64,000 bases of DNA from G963668345 sp965206025 (GTDB lineage Bacteria > Acidobacteriota > Terriglobia > Bryobacterales > UBA6623). This document shows positions 8,764 to 17,290 of the stretch, piece by piece. Location: assembly GCA_965206025.1 (NCBI GenBank), contig CBDBIU010000005.1, forward strand, positions 62,001 through 126,000, in the 5' to 3' direction. Position numbers and translations under genes: made by a program. A model generated the notes under the pieces. The model had not been told where the DNA came from. It was given only the letters and a program-made list of their open reading frames with translations, and searched no databases. Position 1 is the first letter of the stretch; every line of letters begins with the position of its first letter.

Positions 8764-9653
8764 CCGCCCGAGCCGGCACCGGGTGTCACGGCGCCAATGG
8801 TGTTGCGAATCGTCTCGGGGTAGTTTTCGAGCTTGTCCGCCAGAGCCTCGTGATCGGAGATCGGAAGGTTGGCGATCACCTCCGCCACGGTTGATTTGGG
8901 CGGTATTTGGAGCACGTTGAAGCCGATCGTGTCGGCAACGGCATTGGCCGCGGTGATGACCGAGAGCATCGAGCGGTCGACGCTTTCGGCGGTATGATGG
9001 TGAGCGATGGCTTCGACGAAGTCTTGGGGTAAGTTCCATTGCCGGCCCAACCACTCCCCGGCCGCACAATGGTCGACGTCAAACAGTTGCCTCTCACACT
9101 CGAGTTCGTCGAAGTCATTCTCTCGCGCCACCACAAGAAGATTGCCGTACTCGTTGGGGTAGCAAGCCAGTAACGCCAGGCGGCCGACGTCGTGCAGCAG
9201 GCCGGCCGTATAGGCGCGGTCCTTGGCGACGTCCATCTCTTCGGCCAGCTCTTCGGCGATCAGAGCGCAGGCCACGCTGTGGTCCCAGCAGATCCGTAGC
9301 CCCTGGTTGCGTAGAAAGCCGTGAGAAAAGCGTCCCAAGGCCACGGTCAAGGCCAGGCGCTTGACGACTTCGGTGCCCAGTACGACGATGGCGTGGGAAA
9401 CGTTGTCCACTCGCCGGCTCAACCCATAAAGCGCTGAGTTAGACACGCGGAGAATCTCCGCCGACAGCGCCGGGTCGATCCGCAGCAGCTCAACGATCTT
9501 TTTCATCGGCACTTCGTCATCGTCGAGCAAGCTCAGCAACTGCAAGGCAACCGCCGGGAAGGGGGGCAGGGACTTCAACGCCCACGGTCTGGCAGTTTCC
9601 GAAGGAGTAGCCCCGCCGGACTCAGCAGGCGTGGTTTCGGTTTCGGTAGACAT
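8760..9653 (-). CDS. HDOD-domain signalling protein
   Basis: A 297-residue protein with an HDOD domain (about 30-225), a catalytically dead relative of HD phosphohydrolases used in signalling, chemotaxis and stress regulation. Visible family features are LPPFPAVALQLLSLL, VELLRIDPALSAEILRVSNSA, VSHAIVVLGTEVVKRLAL, AGLLHDVGRLALL, HCAAGEWLGRQWNLP and EAIAHHH. The N-terminus is a Thr/Glu/Ser-rich tail without a partner domain. The last codons GSGG run straight into a TAG supplied by the end of a dispersed repeat, so the original C-terminus may have been altered. Confidence 0.9.
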   Translation of the reverse strand: MSTETETTPAESGGATPSETARPWALKSLPPFPAVALQLLSLLDDDEVPMKKIVELLRIDPALSAEILRVSNSALYGLSRRVDNVSHAIVVLGTEVVKRLALTVALGRFSHGFLRNQGLRICWDHSVACALIAEELAEEMDVAKDRAYTAGLLHDVGRLALLACYPNEYGNLLVVARENDFDELECERQLFDVDHCAAGEWLGRQWNLPQDFVEAIAHHHTAESVDRSMLSVITAANAVADTIGFNVLQIPPKSTVAEVIANLPISDHEALADKLENYPETIRNTIGAVTPGAGSGG

Positions 9654-9880
9654 CGCTGGTCATGAAGTTTATCGACCGATCGTCAAGGCGGCTTTATAAC
9701 CGGAGACCCGCGGACCGCGATGGCAACAACGATGGTGCGGGTCGCCACCACCTCGGTTACCCATACCGGCGGGCGTGGCAAGCCCGTCCACCCGGGTTGC
9801 GCCCCTGTTGTAAAGCCTCGCTGTCGAGAGGCCGATATCAACAGCAGAGGTATGTCGAATGGCTAGCGAACCTATCTAAG

Positions 9881-11546
9881 CCCGCATTTTCAATTTGATG
9901 TTTGACATCCCGACCTTCCAGCGGCCTTGAGCGTCTTTATTCATAGGGGCTAGAGCCCGATGAGGACGCCATGGAGGCCAACACCCAATGGGTGAAAAAC
10001 AAACCAAGCCATTCCAGCTAAGTTTCAACGGCTTGTTGAAAGTCGATTTCCAGGGATCGCACGTCACTTCTGATGGTGGCCTGATTTTGGTTCGCGAACT
10101 GGACGAACGGCTCGGTCTCGGAGAACTGATTGACGAGCATCTCAGCGACTCCCGGCAAGGCACAAACAAGCAGTTCACGCTCGCTGATCTGTTGCGGCAG
10201 TCGGTCTACAGCCGCTTGGCGGGCTACGAGGACCTCAACGACGCCGAGCGGGTTTCGATCGATCCGACGTTTCGGCTGATCGGTTCGCAGAAGATCTGGG
10301 ATCGCGGTGCGGCCTTGACCTCGACGCTGCACGGCTTCGAGACGGAGATGCTGGCGAGCGAAGAGAACCTGCTGGGGCTGATGGCGCTGAACCGAGAGCT
10401 GGTCGGGCAAGCGGAGGCGTTCGACGACTCCGAGCGGGTCGTTCTGGACATGGACTCCACCGAGAGTCCGGTCCATGGCCAACAGGAAGGCAGTGCCTAC
10501 AACGGACACTTCGAGTCGGTCTGCTACCATCCGTTGCTTTTGTTCAACGGTCATGGTGATTGCCTCGCTGCAAAGCTGCGTCCAGGCAACGTGCACAGCG
10601 CCGACGACTGGGATGAGCTATTGTTGCCGGAGATCGAGCGCCAACAGGCTGCGGGCAAGCAGGTCGCCTTCCGGGGCGATGCGGCCTTTGCCAAGCCGGA
10701 GGTTTATGAGGCTTCGGAGGAACGCGGAGTACAGTACGCCATTCGCATTCCGGCCAACAAGAGCCTGGAGTTGGAGATCGAGGACATCCTGTTTCGGCCA
10801 CCGGGCAGGCCGAGCGCCAAGCCCCTGGTGCGCTACAAGAGCTTCCGCTATCAGGCCGCCAGTTGGAGCAAACCGCGGCGCATCGTAGCGAAGGTTGAGC
10901 ACCACCCGGGCGAACTGTTCGCGCAACCCGGCTTCATCGTCACCAACATGACCCGGCCCAGTCGCTCGGTGGTGCGCTTTTACAACAAGCGCGGCACGGC
11001 CGAGCAGTGGATCAAGGAAGGCAAGCAGGCCACGAATTGGACACGGTTGTCGTGCCATCGTTTTCGCGCGAACGAAGTTCGCTTGCAACTCAGCGTCCTG
11101 GCTTACAACCTCGGCAACCTGTGGCGGCGGCTGGGACTGCCACCAAGCATCAAGAGCTGGTCGCTGACGAGCTTGCAGCAGCGGCTGATGAAGACCGGCG
11201 GGCGGCTGGTCAAGCATGCCCGCTACTACTGGTTGCTGCTGGCCGAGGGGCATCTGAACCGGCGGCTGTTCGGTGACATGCTGCACAGGATCTGGGCGCT
11301 GCCGCTGCCGAGCGGGTAGCGTTGACCGGGCTAGGATCAACAGTTTTCGGCTCCAAAAAGGTTTGGCAGGGAGCAGTGTCGGCCGCAGCGCCGTTCAGGC
11401 CGCGCAATCAACGTCTGTGAGCGGACGGACGAGCCCTGGCGCCTACCGGCGGAGGGGATGTGCAGGGTTCAGCGCGAAAAGACGTGGCATTCGGGCCGGC
11501 GCGGATGTATACTGTGGCCGTGCCAAGGCCAAAACGGAAATCCTGG
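9881..11546 (+). mobile_element. IS1380-family insertion sequence, copy 1
   Basis: The ends are related inverted repeats: CCCGCATTTTCAATTTG at 9881-9897, and the reverse complement of CCAGGATTTCCGTTTTG ending at 11546. It carries the transposase 9988-11319 and a 227-nt 3' non-coding arm that is nearly identical to that of copy 2. The flanks (CTAAG left, CTACA right) match only in part, so no clean target duplication is seen. The right end cuts into an AT-hook gene. Confidence 0.88.
9988..11319 (+). CDS. IS1380-family transposase (copy 1)
   Basis: A 443-residue DDE transposase, full length for IS1380. Catalytic-region motifs seen are VVLDMDSTESPVHG (first Asp), VAFRGDAAFAKPE (second Asp) and the C-terminal KRGTAEQWIKEGK (Glu). 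The N-terminal and C-terminal thirds are almost identical to those of the transposase at 14222-15553, while residues about 210-325 differ clearly (for example NKSLELEIEDILFRPPGRPSA here versus NENLRREVAELLVRPVGRPTR there). That pattern suggests mosaic exchange between related IS copies. No frameshift. Confidence 0.95.
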   Translation: MGEKQTKPFQLSFNGLLKVDFQGSHVTSDGGLILVRELDERLGLGELIDEHLSDSRQGTNKQFTLADLLRQSVYSRLAGYEDLNDAERVSIDPTFRLIGSQKIWDRGAALTSTLHGFETEMLASEENLLGLMALNRELVGQAEAFDDSERVVLDMDSTESPVHGQQEGSAYNGHFESVCYHPLLLFNGHGDCLAAKLRPGNVHSADDWDELLLPEIERQQAAGKQVAFRGDAAFAKPEVYEASEERGVQYAIRIPANKSLELEIEDILFRPPGRPSAKPLVRYKSFRYQAASWSKPRRIVAKVEHHPGELFAQPGFIVTNMTRPSRSVVRFYNKRGTAEQWIKEGKQATNWTRLSCHRFRANEVRLQLSVLAYNLGNLWRRLGLPPSIKSWSLTSLQQRLMKTGGRLVKHARYYWLLLAEGHLNRRLFGDMLHRIWALPLPSG

Positions 11547-11547
11547 C

Positions 11548-11727
11548 TACAATGCCATCAAAGTTCTACGCGAAGAGCTGGAACGGCTCAACTATGTCAT
11601 ACGGATGCTCGAGGGACTAGCAGTCGGTCGACCTCGCCGCGGTCGTCCCCCGAAGTACTTGGCCGACATAATGGCCTCCGCCGCCGGCCCCAAGCGCAAA
11701 CGGCGCAAGGCAGCGCCCAAGCGCTGA
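11548..11727 (+). pseudogene. AT-hook-like protein, 5' end removed by IS
   Basis: From 11548 the frame reads YNAIKVLREELERLNYVIRML and then GRPRRGRPPKYLADIMASAA, ending in a Lys/Arg-rich tail. The helical LREELERL stretch plus an RGRPPK AT-hook core is typical of small DNA-binding proteins. IS1380 copy 1 ends at 11546 exactly in front of it. The present open frame starts inside the IS (11458) and adds about 30 IS-derived residues. I take it as a truncated gene; a chimeric product is possible. Confidence 0.55.
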
Positions 11728-12559
11728 CGCCAACCCGCTTCACACCTGTCCCTCTGCCCGACCGACCGAACCGCGCCCGAAAGGGTGCGGTTGAGGCCTT
11801 GTGACCGTTGGACCGGCGCCTGCTCGAGCGCCCGCTCGATCACACAGAGAACCGGCCATGCGTAGCGCGGGGATCGCAGAGACCTGCGACCGTTGGGGTT
11901 GCGCCGCGCTCAAGGCCCGACGTAAGCTGTGCGACGGCAAATGACAGAGCTTGGAACGTTAGTGACAGCGCCAACCCTCGCAACGGCGGAACCGCCCCGG
12001 GCGTCGAGATTCTTCTCGACGCCTGGGGCCGTTCGGCTGCCAAGTTTCGGCAACCTAACGGAACAACCCAACGCGGCGCCTTTCCAGGGTCCGCGTCCGT
12101 GGGCTCGACCGCCTGCGGCTTGTGGCGCACGCATTCTTGCGTGCCGTGTCGCCATTCGTGGCGACATCGAGCCCCGTCGTGGCGCAAGCTCTCAGCCCGT
12201 AGCGCTGATCTAGGAGGGCGATGATCCACATTTCCCCTTTGCTCTATCGAGTCGTCGCCGGCCAGATCCGCGGCCTTCGACTATCTCGATGGCGGGGACG
12301 GTCGCCTCCCAACGGGGACACTTGACACGCGCGCTATCCTCAGGGTGGGAGGATCCCAGCGCCCCGCGTCACGCTCGACGGACAATTAAAAAAACGAAAC
12401 GAACCCAATTAATAGCAACCCACTTGTAATCAACGGGTTGCGGTACTTTCTCGGCGGTCGGCTCCGGCCGTTGGTCGCGCCCGTTCGGTTGTGACAGCTA
12501 CGGCAACCGCTCCCTTGCTTCGGAAACCGGACTCCCGACCACACCCTGGGATCCACTCG
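11728..12559. other. Gene-poor scar between AT-hook fragment and RHS fragment
   Basis: The open frames here overlap on both strands and resemble no known family. It contains one copy of the ATGTCGCC-hairpin repeat (12122-12170) and the sequence GAGCTTGGAACGTTAGT, which recurs near 31694. No promoter, RNA or intact gene was recognised. Confidence 0.5.
12122..12170 (-). repeat. GTCGCC-hairpin repeat, copy 1
   Basis: The reverse-complement reading is CGATGTCGCCACGAATGGCG, then ACACGGCACGCAAGAATGCG, then TGCGCCAC. The GTCGCC/GGCGAC arms form a hairpin. Related copies lie at 18291-18339 and 33294-33342. Confidence 0.7.
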
Positions 12560-12670
12560 TTCGACGCGGCGACGAAGCGGCTGAGGACCGCCACGTACGA
12601 CGCGGCCGGCAACGTGACCATCGATCCCCCGTGTGGCGCGATGGCCTACGACGCCGAGAACTGCATGAGT
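12560..12670 (+). pseudogene. RHS/YD-repeat protein fragment
   Basis: This frame encodes FDAATKRLRTATYDAAGNVT followed by AMAYDAENCM, an obvious match to the YD/RHS repeat consensus (YDAAGN...YDAENRM). RHS proteins are very large secreted or toxin-delivering proteins, and only about 37 residues survive. Upstream and downstream sequence in the same frame has no RHS character, so it is a relic. Confidence 0.7.
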
Positions 12671-12851
12671 GGCTCCCGCCCCGGCACCGCCCCCAGCGAC
12701 TTTTCGCAGCCCTATTCGCAAAGCGATACACGAAGCCGCCCAGGCTCGCCGCCTCTACAGCCGGCGAAAGCGGCTATCATATTTCAGCCGGCCGAGGCGC
12801 TTCCCCGAAGACGAGGGATGCGGCTTTGTGTAAGCCCGGCCGCTCATCGCC

Positions 12852-13994
12852 ATGCCAACCCCTTTACGCATCGGCGTCAATGCCCTGTACCTGATTCCGG
12901 GTGGCGTCGGAGGCACGGAGATCTATCTTCGTAATCTTCTTGAAGCCCTGGCAGGGATCGACGACCGGAATCGCTACTTCGTATTCACTTCCCGCGAGGC
13001 GGGTGGGGCGATCTGCCCCGCGGCGCCGAACTTCGAGGCGGTTGTGAGCCGAATGCCGGCTCGTTTTCGTCCTGGGCGATTGATTTGGGAGCAGACGGGC
13101 CTGCCGATTCAGACCATCAAACGCCGCCTCGACGTGTTGTTTTCGCCCGGCTTTACGTCGCCGCTTGTGGCGCGCGGCAAGAGAGTCACGATGATTCACG
13201 ATTTGCAGCACAAGCGGCAACCGAAGAACTTCGGTTTTCTGGAGCGGGTCGCTTGGAACGGTTCAGTTTGGCAGTCGGTGAAGTCTTCGCATCTTCTTTT
13301 GACGCCGTCGGAAACTTCACGAAACGATGTGCTTGCGGTCTACGGCGTGCGCGACGACAAGGTGCGGGTGGTGCTGCACGGTGTGGAACCCGGCTTCTTC
13401 CACCTTGGCGACAATCCGGCCTACGGCTCTGCCGCGCTTCGGGAGGCGGGCGTTCCCGAGTGCAAGTACTTGTTGGCCGTTTCCACCATCCATCCTCACA
13501 AGAACTTTAGCCGCCTTCTGGAAGCCTACGGACAGCTCGTCGCCGAAGGCTGGGCGCAGCACTTGGTCGTGGCCGGCCTGCCGGGCAAGTCCTGGAAGGC
13601 TGTCCATCGGCTTCTGAAGGGAAAGGACTGGGCTTCCCGCGTGCATCTGCTTGGCTGGCAGCGCCGCGAGGTCATCCTGTCGCTGTTTAACAATGCGGAG
13701 GCGCTGGTCTTCCCGTCGACCTTCGAAGGTTTCGGCATGCCGGTACTCGAGGCCATGGCGTCGGGACTTCCCGTGGTCTGCTCGGACATCGCCGTACTGC
13801 GCGAAATTGCCGGCGGAGCGGCCCAGTTTTTCGACCCCACGTCCAGCTCAGCAATCGCCGAGGCATTGCATGCAGCCTTGCGGGATCCTACCTACCGAGC
13901 CGAGCTGATCAAGCGAGGCCGGCAAAGAGCGGCGGGCTTTAGTTGGAGAAGGTCTGCCGAGCAAACACTGGCGGCGTTCTTGGAAGTGGTGTAG
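12852..13994 (+). CDS. GT4-family glycosyltransferase
   Basis: A 380-residue retaining glycosyltransferase of the GT-B fold. It is probably a mannosyl- or glucosyltransferase acting on exopolysaccharide, LPS or glycolipid; the exact sugar cannot be told. The N-terminal domain begins IGVNALYLIPGGVGGTEIYL with the acceptor-side glycine loop. The C-terminal domain has LLAVSTIHPHKNFSRLLEAY and the EX7E motif in FPSTFEGFGMPVLEAMASG (Glu292 and Glu300). It stands alone between two IS1380 elements. Its TAG stop lies inside the GTAGA target duplication of copy 2, so the insertion did not remove codons. The ribosome-binding site is weak. Confidence 0.9.
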   Translation: MPTPLRIGVNALYLIPGGVGGTEIYLRNLLEALAGIDDRNRYFVFTSREAGGAICPAAPNFEAVVSRMPARFRPGRLIWEQTGLPIQTIKRRLDVLFSPGFTSPLVARGKRVTMIHDLQHKRQPKNFGFLERVAWNGSVWQSVKSSHLLLTPSETSRNDVLAVYGVRDDKVRVVLHGVEPGFFHLGDNPAYGSAALREAGVPECKYLLAVSTIHPHKNFSRLLEAYGQLVAEGWAQHLVVAGLPGKSWKAVHRLLKGKDWASRVHLLGWQRREVILSLFNNAEALVFPSTFEGFGMPVLEAMASGLPVVCSDIAVLREIAGGAAQFFDPTSSSAIAEALHAALRDPTYRAELIKRGRQRAAGFSWRRSAEQTLAAFLEVV

Positions 13995-13995
13995 A
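13991..13995. repeat. 5-bp target duplication GTAGA of IS1380 copy 2
   Basis: GTAGA at 13991-13995 is repeated at 15660-15664, immediately outside both inverted ends of the IS at 13996-15659. It includes the TAG stop of the glycosyltransferase. Its perfection suggests a fairly recent insertion with no later rearrangement. Confidence 0.85.
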
Positions 13996-15659
13996 CCAGG
14001 ATTTCCATTTTGGCCCTGGCACGGTGAAAGTATACACCCGCGCTGCCCCGCATACCACGTCTTTTCGCGCTGAACCCTGCACATGACCTCCACCGGTAGG
14101 CGCCAGGGCTCGTCCATCCGCTCACAGACGTTGATTGAGCGGACTGAACGGCGCTCCGGCCGACACTGCTCCTTGCGAAACCTTTTGGAGCCGAAAACTG
14201 TTGATCCTCGCCCGGTCAACGCTACCCGCTTGGCAGCGGCAGCGCCCAGATCCTGTGCAGCATGTCGCCGAACAGCCTGCGGTTCAAATGTCCTTCGGCC
14301 AGCAGCAGCCAGTAATACCGCGCGTGCTTGACCAGCCGACCGCCGGTCTTCATCAACCTGTGTTGCAAGCTCGTCAGCGACCAGCTCTTGATCCTTGGTG
14401 GCAGTCCCAGCCGCCGCCACAGGTTGCCCAGGTTGTAGGCCAGCACACTCAACTGCAAGCGCACTTCGTTCGCCCGGAAGCGATGGCACGACAGCCTGGT
14501 CCAATGCGTCGCCTGCTTGCCTTCTTTAATCCACTGCTCGGCCGTCCCGCGCTTGTTGTAGAAGCGCACCACGGAGCGGCTCGGCAGAGTCAGGTTGGTG
14601 ACGATGAAGTTGTCCCGTGGAAACAGCTCCCCAGCGTGATGCTCCACCTTGGCCACGACCCTTCGGGCCTTGCTCCAGCTCGCTGCCCGGTAGAGAAAGC
14701 TCCTGTAGCGCACCAAAGGCTTCCGAGTGGGTCTTCCCACCGGCCGCACCAACAGCTCGGCAACTTCACGCCGCAGGTTCTCGTTCGCCGGAAGGCGGAT
14801 GGCATACTTCACGCCACGCTCCTCCGAAGCCTCGTAAATCTCTGGCTTGGCAAAGGCTGCATCCCCCCGGAAGGCAACCTCTTTGCCATGGTTCTGCTGA
14901 CGTTCGATCTCGGGCAGGAGCAGTTCATCCCAGTCCTCAGCGCTGTGCACATTGCCCGGACGGAGCTTGGCCGCCAGACAGTCGCCGTGACTGTTGAACA
15001 GCAACAGCGGGTGGTAGCAGACGGACTCGAAATGGCCGTTGTAGGCGCTGCCTTCCTGTTGGCCGTGGACGGGGCTTTCCGTCGAGTCCATGTCCAGAAC
15101 AACCCGCTCGGAGTTGTCTTGGGTCTCGGCTTGGGCGAGCAGCTCCCGGTTCAACGCCATCAACCCCAGCAGGTTCTCTTCGCTCGCCAGCATCTCCGTC
15201 TCGAAGCTGTGGAGCGTCGAGGTCAAGGCCGCACCGCGATCCCAGATTTTCTGCGAACCGATCAGCCGAAACGTCGGATCGATCGAAACCCGCGCGGCGT
15301 CGTTGAGGTCCTCGTAGCCCGCCAAGCGGCTGTAGACCGACTGCCGCAACAGATCAGCGAGCGTGAACTGCTTGTTTGTGCCTTGCCGGGAGTCGCTGAC
15401 ATGCTCGTCAATCAGTTCTCCGAACCCGAGCCGTTCGTCCAGTTCGCGAACCAAAATCAAGCCACCGTCGGAAGTGACGTGCGATCCTTGGAAATCGACT
15501 TTGAGAAGTCCATTGAAAGTTAGCTGGAACGGCTTTGTTTCTTTTTCACCCATTGGGTGTTGGCCTCCCTGGCGTCCTCATCGGGCTCTAGCCCCTATGA
15601 ATAAAGACGCTGAACGCCACCGCAAAGTCGGAATGTCAAACTCAAATCGAAAATCGGGG
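13996..15659 (-). mobile_element. IS1380-family insertion sequence, copy 2
   Basis: Imperfect inverted ends are CCAGGATTTCCATTTTG (13996-14012) and the reverse complement of CCCCGATTTTCGATTTG (ending 15659). Perfect GTAGA target duplications flank both sides. It is in the opposite orientation to copy 1, about 2.45 kb away. The two could in principle mobilise the glycosyltransferase segment as a composite unit or invert it by recombination. Confidence 0.92.
14222..15553 (-). CDS. IS1380-family transposase (copy 2)
   Basis: A 443-residue transposase of the same length and architecture as copy 1, with the catalytic-region motifs VVLDMDSTESPVHG, VAFRGDAAFAKPE and TAEQWIKEGK intact. Identity to copy 1 is very high over the first 200 and last 115 residues and clearly lower in between. 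The start ATG at 15553 is preceded by a long leader (CATAGGGGCTAGAGCCC region) conserved in both copies. Nothing suggests inactivation. Confidence 0.95.
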   Translation of the reverse strand: MGEKETKPFQLTFNGLLKVDFQGSHVTSDGGLILVRELDERLGFGELIDEHVSDSRQGTNKQFTLADLLRQSVYSRLAGYEDLNDAARVSIDPTFRLIGSQKIWDRGAALTSTLHSFETEMLASEENLLGLMALNRELLAQAETQDNSERVVLDMDSTESPVHGQQEGSAYNGHFESVCYHPLLLFNSHGDCLAAKLRPGNVHSAEDWDELLLPEIERQQNHGKEVAFRGDAAFAKPEIYEASEERGVKYAIRLPANENLRREVAELLVRPVGRPTRKPLVRYRSFLYRAASWSKARRVVAKVEHHAGELFPRDNFIVTNLTLPSRSVVRFYNKRGTAEQWIKEGKQATHWTRLSCHRFRANEVRLQLSVLAYNLGNLWRRLGLPPRIKSWSLTSLQHRLMKTGGRLVKHARYYWLLLAEGHLNRRLFGDMLHRIWALPLPSG

Positions 15660-15814
15660 GTAGATGCAATGGCGGGACGGAGCGAGTTTCCCAGGAATGG
15701 AGGCACCCACGACGCGGAGGCTCAGGGGGACCCTACGCCGGGTTGTCTCCGCCGTGCGGAGCTTCCCATTTCCCCATTGTGTCAGGATAATTGGTGGTAA
15801 TCCACGGGGTGATT

Positions 15815-17119
15815 ATGCGACTAAAGCATTCAACATTAGGACCAATCTTCGTCTACGGGCTTCTACCGGCGGTTTTCGCCGTTCTTCTCACCTCGATCTC
15901 GCCGGCCGAGGAGCGGTCTTCGAGTTGGCCGCAGTGGGGCGGGCCGAGCCGCGATTTCAAAGTGGCTTCTCCCGCGCTGGCGGACTCCTGGCGCCCCGAG
16001 GGGCCGCCCAAGATCTGGAGCCGCTCTCTCGGGGACGGCTATTCGGCGATCGTCGCCGATCGGGACACGCTCTACACGATGTACCACCGCTCCGCGTCCG
16101 ACGGGTCGCCCCAGGAGGCCGTCATTGCCGTCGATGCCGACAGCGGTAAGACGAAGTGGGAGTATCACTACGACACTCCTTTCCCCTCCGAGTTCATGAC
16201 GGACTACGGACCGGGTCCCAACGCAACGCCTCTGATCGTTGGGTCGCGTCTTTTCACAGTGGGTTCAACCGCCAAACTCCACGCCTTGGACGTGGCGACG
16301 GGGAAGGTGTTGTGGTCGCGCGATCTTTATGAGGAGTTCCAACTGAAGCGGCTGGGCATGAAGACGCATCGGGGCTATTCATCGAGCCCGATTGCCTATA
16401 AAGACACAGTGATTCTCCCGTTGGGAGGACGCGGTCAGGCCGTAGCGGCTTTTGCCCAGAAGGACGGATCACTGCGCTGGAAGGCGCAGGACTTCGAACT
16501 TACGCCTTCCTCCCCGGCCTTGATCGAGTTGGAGGGCCAACAGCAGCTCGTCGTGTTCATGAGTAGGGAGATTGCCGGTCTCGACCCTGACAACGGAGAT
16601 CTCTTGTGGAGTTATCCGCACAAGACCGAATGGGACCTGAACATCTTGACGCCGGTGTGGGGCGAGGACGGCTTGCTTTTCGTCTCCTCCGCTTACGACT
16701 CGGGCAGCCGAGTTGTGCGCCTGAGCCGCCATCAGGGTGAGACATCGGTCGAAAACGTGTGGTACAGCCGGCGCATGCGGATTCATTTCGGAACGGCGAT
16801 TCGGCTCGGCGACATCGTATACACGTCGAGCGGAGACTTTGGGCCGGCTTTCCTGATGGCCGTCGACGTCCGCACCGGAAAGGTCCTCTCGCGCCAGAGA
16901 GGGATCGCTAAGGCGCAAATTATTTACGCGGACGGCAAGTTCATCCTCATGGGAGAGGATGGGACCCTCGCTCAAGCAACGTATTCGTCGGCGGGCTTCA
17001 ACATCATCTCGAAAGCTCAGATTTTCAACTCCCGGTCATGGACCGTTCCTACTTTAGTCGGATCCCGTCTGTTCCTCAGAAACCGCGAATCCATGCTGGC
17101 GCTGGATCTTTCGCCGTAG
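15815..17119 (+). CDS. Exported PQQ-like beta-propeller protein
   Basis: A 434-residue protein with an N-terminal signal peptide (hydrophobic about 10-30, ending near SPAEE) and repeated PQQ-type propeller blades. Examples are AVIAVDADSGKTKWEYHYDT, KLHALDVATGKVLWSRDL, EIAGLDPDNGDLLWSYP and FLMAVDVRTGKVLSRQ. The WPQWGGPSRDF opening is typical of periplasmic PQQ-binding-like proteins that resemble BamB and serve as scaffolds or quinoprotein relatives; no dehydrogenase active site was recognised. I chose the ATG at 15815 (behind GGGGTG) over the upstream TTG at 15791, because it starts just before the signal peptide. Confidence 0.85.
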   Translation: MRLKHSTLGPIFVYGLLPAVFAVLLTSISPAEERSSSWPQWGGPSRDFKVASPALADSWRPEGPPKIWSRSLGDGYSAIVADRDTLYTMYHRSASDGSPQEAVIAVDADSGKTKWEYHYDTPFPSEFMTDYGPGPNATPLIVGSRLFTVGSTAKLHALDVATGKVLWSRDLYEEFQLKRLGMKTHRGYSSSPIAYKDTVILPLGGRGQAVAAFAQKDGSLRWKAQDFELTPSSPALIELEGQQQLVVFMSREIAGLDPDNGDLLWSYPHKTEWDLNILTPVWGEDGLLFVSSAYDSGSRVVRLSRHQGETSVENVWYSRRMRIHFGTAIRLGDIVYTSSGDFGPAFLMAVDVRTGKVLSRQRGIAKAQIIYADGKFILMGEDGTLAQATYSSAGFNIISKAQIFNSRSWTVPTLVGSRLFLRNRESMLALDLSP

Positions 17120-17128
17120 TGGCCTTCT

Positions 17129-17148
17129 CGCCGCTCGGCGAGAAAAAT
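17129..17148 (+). terminator. Stem-loop after the beta-propeller gene
   Basis: TTCTCGCCG and CGGCGAGAA form a perfect 9-bp stem with a CT loop, 10 nt after the stop codon. It is followed by AAATCG rather than a T-tract, so it is only a possible transcription end or RNA-stabilising hairpin. Confidence 0.35.
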
Positions 17149-17290
17149 CGTCCGCCCACCTCAGACTGCCCCACCTGCGGTCAACCCCGAAATGCGGGCC
17201 AGTGACGGCCAGCGCTTCGTCGTAACCCAGCCGGTAGGGGACGCTATGGACTCGCCGCGGACGTCTTTCTTGTTCGTCCCGAGAGGCGAG

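Noticed and set aside
11730..12500. Several 80-140 codon overlapping frames on both strands
   Set aside because: No start with a ribosome-binding site, no family motif, and composition that follows the GC skew. Treated as non-coding scar.
14135..15523. 462-codon plus-strand open frame antisense to IS1380 copy 2
   Set aside because: Gln/Ala/Arg-rich antisense translation. A similar antisense frame exists in copy 1, as expected from sequence identity, not coding function.
9881..15659. Composite transposon carrying the glycosyltransferase
   Set aside because: Copy 2 has its own perfect 5-bp target duplication, and copy 1's flanks do not match copy 2's outer flank. The simplest reading is two independent insertions.
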